Assembly: GCA_913056375.1 (NCBI GenBank)
Contig: CAJXNF010000214.1
Coordinates: forward strand, 1 to 5,643
DNA: 5,643 nt
Reading direction: 5' to 3'
From: an uncultured Pseudomonadota bacterium
Lineage (GTDB): Bacteria; SAR324; NAC60-12
Shown here: one piece after another, positions 1 to 5,058 of the stretch
How the letters are laid out: the number at the start of each line of letters is the position of its first letter
How positions within the stretch are numbered: the stretch's first letter is position 1
The notes under the pieces: model-generated
Database searches by the model: none
The model's input: the letters and a program-made list of their open reading frames with translations, nothing else
What the model was told of the DNA's origin: nothing
Program-made: the position numbers and the translations under genes

Positions 1-1
1 G

Positions 2-190
2 TCCAAACTTGATGTTCGAGATGAAAAGCCCAAACCTTTTTTAAAGGGTCGGCATCTCCTTCAGCTAGGGATGCGACCCGGTCCCCAAATGGGGAAGGTA
101 CTTGAAGAAGCCTTTGCGCTTCAGTTGGATGGAGCCATCATTAGCTTCGAAGAAGCCAAAGCTTGGGCCAGTCAACGCCTGAGTTCCTGA
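2..190 (+). CDS. cca: CCA tRNA nucleotidyltransferase, C-terminal fragment (5' end outside window)
   Basis: Only the last 62 codons are present; the frame is open from base 2 to the TGA at 188-190. The visible protein carries the C-terminal signature of class II tRNA nucleotidyltransferases / poly(A) polymerases: KGRHLLQLGMRPGPQMG followed by LQLDGAI and a final EEAKAW helix. This corresponds to the family pattern G-x-DL-xx-LG-xx-PGP-xx-G, then QLDG. The family adds or repairs the 3' CCA end of tRNAs in the cytoplasm, and this terminal segment belongs to the RNA-binding tail, not the catalytic head. The usual D after GR is H here (GRHLL). The catalytic domain lies upstream of the window, so activity cannot be judged, and a larger protein sharing this tail is possible. 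The 3' end overlaps a convergent minus-strand ORF by 19 nt. Confidence 0.8.
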   Translation, partial: SKLDVRDEKPKPFLKGRHLLQLGMRPGPQMGKVLEEAFALQLDGAIISFEEAKAWASQRLSS

Positions 191-384
191 GTGGGCAACT
201 GCAACCGTTTGATTTGCGGTAGGGGCTGCTTGCGACACTGCCAGAGCCAAATTAGACAGCGAACAGCAATACCTGCAGCTATTGGATAAGCATACCAGGG
301 CGGATCACTGAGATAGGCCTGCCAGGTCCACCAGCCAGTTCCAACCAAAATGAGCAAAGGGAAGCAGACAGACCAATGCATCAC
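172..384 (-). CDS. Small Trp-rich two-helix membrane protein, function unknown
   Basis: This 70-residue ORF on the minus strand starts with GTG at 384-382 (an ATG follows at once) and ends with TGA at 174-172. Two hydrophobic stretches, about residues 5-25 and 31-49, are joined by a short loop with DPPW. A basic, polar tail (RKQPLPQIKR) follows, which by the positive-inside rule would face the cytoplasm. Seven of 70 residues are Trp. An AGGA sits about 6 nt before the GTG. It fills the only non-coding gap between the tRNA nucleotidyltransferase gene and the 60-codon + strand gene, overlapping the former tail to tail by 19 nt. Its start lies only 29 bp from the divergent start at 414, so its promoter would have to lie inside that gene. 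I do not recognise a family. Coding status rests on hydrophobic pattern, position and ribosome site, so it is moderate. Confidence 0.5.
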   Translation of the reverse strand: MMHWSVCFPLLILVGTGWWTWQAYLSDPPWYAYPIAAGIAVRCLIWLWQCRKQPLPQIKRLQLPTQELRR

Positions 385-402
385 CAGCCATCCTGAGTTT
401 TC

Positions 403-408
403 AAGGAG
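403..408 (+). promoter_or_regulatory. Strong ribosome binding site (AAGGAG) for the 60-codon gene
   Basis: AAGGAG lies 5 nt before the ATG at 414. It is the main support that the following small, low-complexity ORF is really translated. Confidence 0.6.
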
Positions 409-413
409 AATTC

Positions 414-596
414 ATGGGCAAGGAAAACACAACTCTCCCCTTCACCCGTTGGAGAGAGAAAGTAAAAGATTCAGAACGCAACTACAATCGCCAAAAGAAT
501 CAACAAGACCTAAAAGCAGAACTTGATGAATTGAACTCTGAAGTGGATACACCAAGTACCAGTTCTCCCACCAAGGATTCAGATGCCACTTTATGA
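414..596 (+). CDS. Small hydrophilic protein of unknown function, coupled to the FmdB-type gene
   Basis: The product is 60 residues, very hydrophilic, without signal peptide, membrane segment or cysteine. The first half is mixed charge and Asn/Gln-rich (RWREKVKDSERNYNRQKNQQ). It is followed by a short acidic helix-like stretch (LKAELDELNSEVD) and a Ser/Thr/Pro-rich, probably disordered tail. A strong AAGGAG precedes the ATG. The gene overlaps the start of the FmdB-type zinc-ribbon gene by 14 nt, and the ribosome site of that gene lies inside this one, so the two are probably translated as a unit. No family is recognised. The helical stretch could support self-association or partner binding, which is inference only. 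Confidence 0.6.
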   Translation: MGKENTTLPFTRWREKVKDSERNYNRQKNQQDLKAELDELNSEVDTPSTSSPTKDSDATL

Positions 597-879
597 ATAT
601 TCTTGTGCAGACTGTGGAGAGGAATGCGAGGTGCTGCAAAAAATCCATGAGCCCAATCCACAAAGTTGCCCAAATTGTGGCAACCCAGGAATCCAACGGG
701 TAGTTTCCAATTTTGGCACCAAGCTACCAGGGCTTGAGAGTCGTCAGGAACTACGCAAGCACTTGCACAGGTCTCAGCCACAAACCAATGGTGCAGCAGT
801 CAGTCATCCCCATGGGCCTGCCTGTGGCCATAGTTCTGGTTTTTCACAACGCTTGAAGCAATACGAAAAACGGATGTAA
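583..879 (+). CDS. FmdB-type zinc-ribbon protein (putative regulatory protein, FmdB family)
   Basis: This 98-residue protein begins MPLYEYSCADCG, the hallmark start of the FmdB / CxxC_CxxC_SSSS family. The zinc ribbon is formed by C8-x2-C11 and C29-x2-C32, and the second pair is followed by the typical turn and GIQRVVSNFG strand. Family members are small cytoplasmic proteins named after a putative regulator in a formamidase/amidase cluster; their true function is unsettled. The C-terminal part here, about residues 50-98, is polar and contains a His/Cys cluster (H75, H77, C81, H83) in HPHGPACGH, which could bind a second metal. The start is supported by AAGGA at 573-577, 5 nt before the ATG and inside the upstream gene. 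The TAA is at 877-879. Nothing in the sequence ties it to the aromatic pathway downstream. Confidence 0.85.
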   Translation: MPLYEYSCADCGEECEVLQKIHEPNPQSCPNCGNPGIQRVVSNFGTKLPGLESRQELRKHLHRSQPQTNGAAVSHPHGPACGHSSGFSQRLKQYEKRM

Positions 880-936
880 ACTCCCTTTTCCCGATAAGTC
901 AAAATAGAAGATTCTCAGTAACTAACCTCAATATGC

Positions 937-942
937 GGAGAG
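937..942 (+). promoter_or_regulatory. Ribosome binding site deciding the start of the MBL-fold gene
   Basis: GGAGAG lies upstream of the ATG at 948, with 7 nt between GGAG and the ATG. An in-frame ATG at 933 has no such site before it and would place this motif inside the coding region, so 948 is preferred. The 68-bp gap from 880 to 947 must also hold the operon promoter if there is one. I see no convincing -35/-10 pair and no hairpin in it. Confidence 0.55.
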
Positions 943-947
943 AACTG

Positions 948-1898
948 ATGTCTCAGTCCTTTGCCTCTACCAACGACCTAAGTGAGAAAAACATCTCCTT
1001 TCCTGAAATTGGACCAGATCTCTACGCTTTCACCGCAGAAGGAGATCCAAATACGGGGGTGATCATTGGGGATGACAGTGTAATGATCATTGACACCCAA
1101 GCGACTCCTGTGATGGCGCAGCAAGTCATTGATCGCATTAGGCAGGTCACCGATAAACCCGTCAAGTATATCGTTCTCAGTCACTATCACGCTGTGCGGG
1201 TTCTCGGAGCACAAGCTTACGGGGCCTCAGAAGTTATCGCGTCTGCCAAGACTCATTCCATGATCCATGAGCGTGGTCAGGAAGATTGGGACAGCGAATA
1301 CGGTCGATTCCCACGTCTCTTCAATGCCTACGAGAGTATCCCCGGGCTGACCTGGCCAACGATGACTTTCGAGAAAAAACTGACCGTTCATCTTGGCAAG
1401 CGAAGAGTAGAGTTGCATCACTTGGGTCGTTCCCATACAGCTGGCGACATCATCGCCTGGGTTCCGGATGCACAAGTGATGTTTTCTGGGGATGCTGTGG
1501 AATACCGATCCGCATGTTACTGTGGCGATGCGCATTTCATCGACTGGCAGAAGACTCTGGATCAAATCGCGAGTTTTGCACCATCTGCACTCGTACCTGG
1601 ACGTGGAGACGCACTGCTAAATCCAGGGCAGGTCCAGGAGGCGATTGGACTTACTCGAGATTTTCTGGAATCAACCTTTTCTGCTGTAGCCCGAGTTGCC
1701 TTGCGGGGTGGTTCTCTCAAGGACGCTTTCGAAGCTTGTCGCGAATCCTGTGACGAAAAGTTCAAAACCTACGCAATCTACGAGCACTGTCTACCTTTCA
1801 ATGTGGCTCGAGCTTACGACGAAGCCTTGGGGATTGACACCCCACGAATCTGGACAGCAGCACGAGACCAGGAGGTCTGGGCTCAGCTGCAGCTCTAA
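948..1898 (+). CDS. Atypical MBL-fold metallo-hydrolase of the homogentisate/aromatic hydroxylase operon
   Basis: The product is 316 residues from the ATG at 948 (321 from the weaker ATG at 933). It shows the metallo-beta-lactamase fold order: an N-terminal strand region (TGVIIGDDSVMIIDT, 36-50), the metal motif SHYHAVR (78-84), GRSHTAGD (160-167, H163), FSGDAVEY (179-186, D182) and VPGRGDAL (216-223). Compared with the canonical HxHxDH, H79 and H81 are kept but the D and H positions are V83 and R84; the last His of the fold is R219. So Zn1-type ligands (H79, H81, H163) and D182 remain, while Zn2-type ligands are lost. A conserved-looking CYCGD (190-194) and IYEHCLPF (277-284) are further marks of this subfamily. 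I recall relatives next to FAD hydroxylases and hmgA with the same HYHAVR. Substrate unknown; a role as hydrolase or lactonase on a pathway by-product is inference. It opens the operon, ending 8 nt before the hydroxylase ATG. Confidence 0.85.
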   Translation: MSQSFASTNDLSEKNISFPEIGPDLYAFTAEGDPNTGVIIGDDSVMIIDTQATPVMAQQVIDRIRQVTDKPVKYIVLSHYHAVRVLGAQAYGASEVIASAKTHSMIHERGQEDWDSEYGRFPRLFNAYESIPGLTWPTMTFEKKLTVHLGKRRVELHHLGRSHTAGDIIAWVPDAQVMFSGDAVEYRSACYCGDAHFIDWQKTLDQIASFAPSALVPGRGDALLNPGQVQEAIGLTRDFLESTFSAVARVALRGGSLKDAFEACRESCDEKFKTYAIYEHCLPFNVARAYDEALGIDTPRIWTAARDQEVWAQLQL

Positions 1899-1906
1899 GC
1901 TCCACA

Positions 1907-3535
1907 ATGTCCTCCCAACGCATTTACGAACAACCGCTCTATCCCTATCAACGTAATCGCGATCAAGATCGGAAGTCGCCCAACCGTCATCCTGTGGTGA
2001 TCGTGGGTGCTGGTCCAGTTGGTTTGACAGCGGCCATTGATCTGGCCCTGCAAGGAATTCACTGTGTGGTAGTTGACGACAACGATTCGGTAAGTTGGGG
2101 CTCACGAGCGATTTGCTTTGCCAAGCGCTCTCTTGAGATCATGGAACGACTCGGCTGTGGTGAGCGTTTGTTGCAGAAAGGAGTGACCTGGAATCTCGGC
2201 AAGGTGCTCTTTGATCAACGCCTGATCTACCAATTCAACCTGCTGCCGGAAGCTCATCATAAGTATCCTGCGTTCATCAATATCCAACAGTATTGGGTGG
2301 AATGCTATCTGGTTGAACGTTGCCAAGAATTGAGTGAGTGGATTGAACTCCGTGGACGAAATCAAGTTCAACGACTCGAGCAGTTCAATGATCATGTGCT
2401 GTTGCGCCTGAAAACCCCAGATGGTGAATATACCTTGGAAGCAGATTGGGTAATCGCCTGTGACGGAGCAAATTCAACGGTTCGGGACCAACTGAAGCAA
2501 GACTTTGTAGGTCGGATCTTCGAAGATAACTTCTTGATTGCGGACGTGGTGATGGATGCAGAATTTCCAACCGAGCGAAGGTTCTGGTTCAACCCACCAT
2601 TTAATCGAGGGCAGTCCGCCTTGCTTCACAAACAACCCGACAACGTCTGGAGGATTGACCTGCAACTCGGCTGGGAGATTGACAAGGAACAGGAGAAACA
2701 GCCAGAGCGGGTGATCCCACGTTTACAGGCAATGTTGGGCGATGAGATCAACTTTGAACTGGAGTGGGTTTCAATCTATACCTTCCGCTGTTGCCGAATG
2801 GAGAAATTTCGGCATGGTAGAATCCTTTTTGCAGGGGATAGTGCCCACCAAGTATCTCCCTTCGGAGCCCGTGGTGCCAATTCTGGGATGCAGGATGTAG
2901 ATAACCTCTGCTGGAAGCTCAAACTTGTGCTGGATCAACAGGCCCCAGAGTCTTTACTGGACAGTTATGACAACGAACGCATCCAGGCAGCCGAGGAGAA
3001 CATCCAACATTCCAGTCGTTCTACAGACTTCATCACCCCCAAGTCTGAAATCAGTCGAATTTTTCGGGATGCAGTGTTGAATCTTGCAGAACATCAGCCC
3101 TTTGCAAGACCCCTTGTCAACAGCGGACGCCTCTCTCAGCCCTGTAGCTACCTCAATTCGCCGATCAACACTGACGACGTCGATGATGATCTGCCCAGCG
3201 GTGTATGCCCTGGTTCCCCTTTGAGAGATGCTCCCACAGGTGATGGTTGGCTCTGTGAGCAAGCAGGCGGTTCTTTCCAGTTGCTCTGCTTTGACCAAGC
3301 CGATAAAGAAATTCATTCAGAGACAAGAAAAGTTGAGCATCTGTCACTGAACACAAAAAAGGACAGTTCTGGAGAGCTAGCACAACGCTATCTGGGGAAA
3401 CAAAAGGAGGGATATTACTTGATTCGACCCGATCAACACATTGCCGCTCGTTGGACAAAATATGATCCAGCTATGATTCATCAAGCCCTGCAAAGAGCTT
3501 CTGGACAGACTGCGAGTGTGCAATGGAGAAATTGA
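1907..3535 (+). CDS. FAD-dependent aromatic hydroxylase (class A flavoprotein monooxygenase, MhpA/MhaA-like)
   Basis: This 542-residue NAD(P)H-dependent flavin hydroxylase has all three family fingerprints: the Rossmann motif VVIVGAGPVGL (30-40, GxGxxG at 34-39), the DG motif WVIACDGANS (181-190), and the FAD ribityl motif FAGDSAHQVSPFGARGANSG (308-327). The C-terminal region, about 430-540, ends with YYLIRPDQHIAARW (503-516), as in the thioredoxin-like domain of phenol/MhpA-type hydroxylases. Such enzymes put an OH on a phenolic ring in the cytoplasm. Next to hmgA, the most sensible product is homogentisate, for example by 6-hydroxylation of 3-hydroxyphenylacetate as by P. putida MhaA; 3-(3-hydroxyphenyl)propionate hydroxylase is the likely database label. 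The roughly 30-residue leader before the Rossmann motif is, from memory, usual in this subgroup. No good Shine-Dalgarno precedes the ATG; translation probably couples to the MBL gene, whose stop is 8 nt upstream. The 3' end overlaps the DUF2783 gene by 13 nt. Confidence 0.88.
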   Translation: MSSQRIYEQPLYPYQRNRDQDRKSPNRHPVVIVGAGPVGLTAAIDLALQGIHCVVVDDNDSVSWGSRAICFAKRSLEIMERLGCGERLLQKGVTWNLGKVLFDQRLIYQFNLLPEAHHKYPAFINIQQYWVECYLVERCQELSEWIELRGRNQVQRLEQFNDHVLLRLKTPDGEYTLEADWVIACDGANSTVRDQLKQDFVGRIFEDNFLIADVVMDAEFPTERRFWFNPPFNRGQSALLHKQPDNVWRIDLQLGWEIDKEQEKQPERVIPRLQAMLGDEINFELEWVSIYTFRCCRMEKFRHGRILFAGDSAHQVSPFGARGANSGMQDVDNLCWKLKLVLDQQAPESLLDSYDNERIQAAEENIQHSSRSTDFITPKSEISRIFRDAVLNLAEHQPFARPLVNSGRLSQPCSYLNSPINTDDVDDDLPSGVCPGSPLRDAPTGDGWLCEQAGGSFQLLCFDQADKEIHSETRKVEHLSLNTKKDSSGELAQRYLGKQKEGYYLIRPDQHIAARWTKYDPAMIHQALQRASGQTASVQWRN

Positions 3536-3720
3536 ATCTGAATCCAAATCTCTACTCAGCAGATGACTTCTACTCGGAGTTGTTAGCCATTCACGAGTCA
3601 CGAAGCAAGGAAGAGAGCGACACCATCAACGCTCGCTTAATCTTAATCCTTGCCAATCATATTGGGGATCATGATGTGCTGAAGCAAGCCCTGCAACTTG
3701 CCTCCGAAACAACCTCCTAA
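3523..3720 (+). CDS. DUF2783 small protein, putative coupling partner of the flavin hydroxylase
   Basis: The product has 65 residues with the DUF2783 pattern: an N-terminal NLNPNLYSADDFYSELLAIH (residues 5-24) and the core NARLILILANHIGDHDVL (36-53), then a short helix ending in QALQLA. It is soluble, all-helical by appearance, and has no cysteine or membrane segment. The ATG lies inside the end of the hydroxylase gene (13-nt overlap, different frame) with no clear ribosome site of its own, so translation probably depends on the upstream gene, which suggests matched amounts and a physical complex. In P. putida, 3-hydroxyphenylacetate 6-hydroxylase is described as a flavoprotein (MhaA) plus a small coupling protein (MhaB). 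I infer that this protein plays the MhaB role. The DUF2783 assignment is from memory of the motif; the function is inference. Confidence 0.8.
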   Translation: MEKLNLNPNLYSADDFYSELLAIHESRSKEESDTINARLILILANHIGDHDVLKQALQLASETTS

Positions 3721-3725
3721 TCTCC

Positions 3726-3734
3726 AAGGAAGGG
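3726..3734 (+). promoter_or_regulatory. Strong ribosome binding site for hmgA
   Basis: AAGGAAGGG lies 6 nt before the ATG at 3741, in the 20-bp gap behind the DUF2783 gene. It fixes the hmgA start and is the clearest Shine-Dalgarno of the four operon genes, which suggests independent, efficient initiation. Confidence 0.65.
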
Positions 3735-3740
3735 TTAGAT

Positions 3741-4997
3741 ATGGCAATTGCCGAGTTGAAGTATCTGCATGGTTTTGGGAACGAGTTCGAATCGGAAGCC
3801 GAGCCGGGAATACTTCCAATTGGACAGTTCAATCCCCAAAAGGTGGCCAAGGGGCTTTACACCGAACAGTTTAGTACTACCCCCTTCACGTCCCCTCGCA
3901 CCAAGAATCGAAGGACCTGGTTCTACCGCATCCGACCCTCCTGTCAGCATTCCACTTTTCAGCCACTTTCCTCAAAACTTTTACGGAGTGGACCCATCTC
4001 AGATGTCCCTCCTACACCTAATCAATTGCGTTGGTCACCACTAGAAGTTCCAGAGGAACCAAAGGATTTCATCGATGGATTGACCACACTGGCCGCCAAT
4101 GGCCAGGTTGGGTTGCAGGGCATCGCGGTTCATCTCTACTTGGCTAATCAGTCGATGCAGGGACGTTATTTTTACAATGCGGATGGTGAACTCCTGATTG
4201 TTCCTCAGTCTGGCAAGCTTCGGATCCATACCGAGTGTGGAATTTTGCAGGTCGTCCCAAGAGAAATCTGCGTGATTCCACGAGGAATGAAATTCAGAGT
4301 TGAATTGCTGGATGAAAAAGCACGGGGCTATATTTGTGAAAACTACGGGAGCCCATTGGAATTGCCAGAGCGTGGCCCAGTAGGGGCAAACGGCTTTGCC
4401 AATGATCGAGATTTTCAAACTCCAGTTGCAGCATTTGAGGATCGAGAAGGAGCCTGTCGGTTGCTCTGCAAATTCCAGGGGTCTCTATTCCAGAGCGGAT
4501 TAGATCACTCTCCCTTGGACGTTGTAGCCTGGATTGGCAATTCGGTTCCTTACAAGTATGATTTGCAACGCTTCAACGTCATCAACACGGTCAGCTTTGA
4601 TCACCCCGATCCTTCGATCTTCACGGTTTTGACCTCCCCTACGGACACTCCAGGTACAGCCAATGTGGATTTCGTAATCTTTCCACCCCGTTGGATGGTC
4701 GCTGAACACACTTTCCGTCCACCCTGGTATCACCGCAACTTGATGTCAGAATTCATGGGCTTAATTGAAGGAGTGTACGATGCCAAGGAGAAAGGCTTTC
4801 TGCCAGGAGGGGCGAGTCTGCACAACAGTTTCTCCGCTCATGGCCCCGAAGCTGAAGTTTTTGAGAAAGCCAGCTCAATGGAACTGAAACCACAACGCTA
4901 TGAGAACACGCTAGCCTTCATGTTTGAATCACGCCTTGTGCTTCAACCTACTCAATTTGCTCTCGAGACCGAGGCACTACAGACGGACTACTCATAA
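3741..4997 (+). CDS. hmgA: Homogentisate 1,2-dioxygenase
   Basis: This 418-residue cytoplasmic Fe(II) ring-cleavage enzyme converts homogentisate and O2 to 4-maleylacetoacetate, the central step of Tyr/Phe and 3-hydroxyphenylacetate breakdown. The start matches the family (YLHGFGNEFESEA, residues 8-20, then ENRR-like KNRRTWFYRIRPS, 55-67). The active-site block aligns with human HGD: FDHPDPSIFTVLT (286-298) holds H288, the counterpart of catalytic H292; RPPWYHRNLMSEFMG (326-340) holds the iron ligands H331 and E337 (human H335, E341); SAHGPEAE (365-372) holds H367 (human H371). LAFMFESRLVL near the C-terminus is also typical. Length is normal for bacterial members and all key residues are intact, so it should be active. 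It is the last gene of the operon. The next pathway genes do not follow; an integrase gene does. Confidence 0.97.
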   Translation: MAIAELKYLHGFGNEFESEAEPGILPIGQFNPQKVAKGLYTEQFSTTPFTSPRTKNRRTWFYRIRPSCQHSTFQPLSSKLLRSGPISDVPPTPNQLRWSPLEVPEEPKDFIDGLTTLAANGQVGLQGIAVHLYLANQSMQGRYFYNADGELLIVPQSGKLRIHTECGILQVVPREICVIPRGMKFRVELLDEKARGYICENYGSPLELPERGPVGANGFANDRDFQTPVAAFEDREGACRLLCKFQGSLFQSGLDHSPLDVVAWIGNSVPYKYDLQRFNVINTVSFDHPDPSIFTVLTSPTDTPGTANVDFVIFPPRWMVAEHTFRPPWYHRNLMSEFMGLIEGVYDAKEKGFLPGGASLHNSFSAHGPEAEVFEKASSMELKPQRYENTLAFMFESRLVLQPTQFALETEALQTDYS

Positions 4998-5035
4998 AAC
5001 TTTGCTCTAGGCGGGGTCTGGGTTTTCATTCCCCG

Positions 5036-5056
5036 ACTACACACGCACTACACACG
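5036..5056 (+). repeat. Tandem 10-bp repeat at the hmgA/integrase junction
   Basis: ACTACACACG occurs perfectly at 5036-5045 and again at 5047-5056, an 11-bp period, about one DNA turn, so both copies would face the same side of the helix. It lies in the 3' flank of hmgA just ahead of the integrase frame. Short direct repeats beside an integrase gene can be recombinase or excisionase binding sites. That role is inference, and a chance repeat of CA-rich sequence is possible. Confidence 0.45.
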
Positions 5057-5058
5057 GC

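Noticed and set aside
65..250. 61-residue minus-strand ORF opposite the cca tail
   Set aside because: It is antisense to the conserved LQLGMRPGPQMG...LQLDG coding segment and shows no features of its own.
880..947. Promoter search before the MBL-fold gene
   Set aside because: AT-rich stretches such as AAAATAGAAGAT are present, but I could not find a -35/-10 pair of reasonable spacing and match; no operator-like inverted repeat was seen either.
933..947. ATG at 933 as start of the MBL-fold gene
   Set aside because: It has no ribosome site in front and would swallow the GGAGAG that serves the ATG at 948.
1286..1753. 155-residue plus-strand ORF inside the MBL-fold gene
   Set aside because: It is in another frame of a gene with clear MBL motifs, and its translation is Cys/Trp/Arg/Ser-rich without family features.
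5012..5035. CGGGG...CCCCG hairpin behind hmgA as a terminator
   Set aside because: The stem is only 5 bp with a 14-nt loop, and the 3' side is followed by GACTACAC instead of a T-run, so it is not convincing as an intrinsic terminator.
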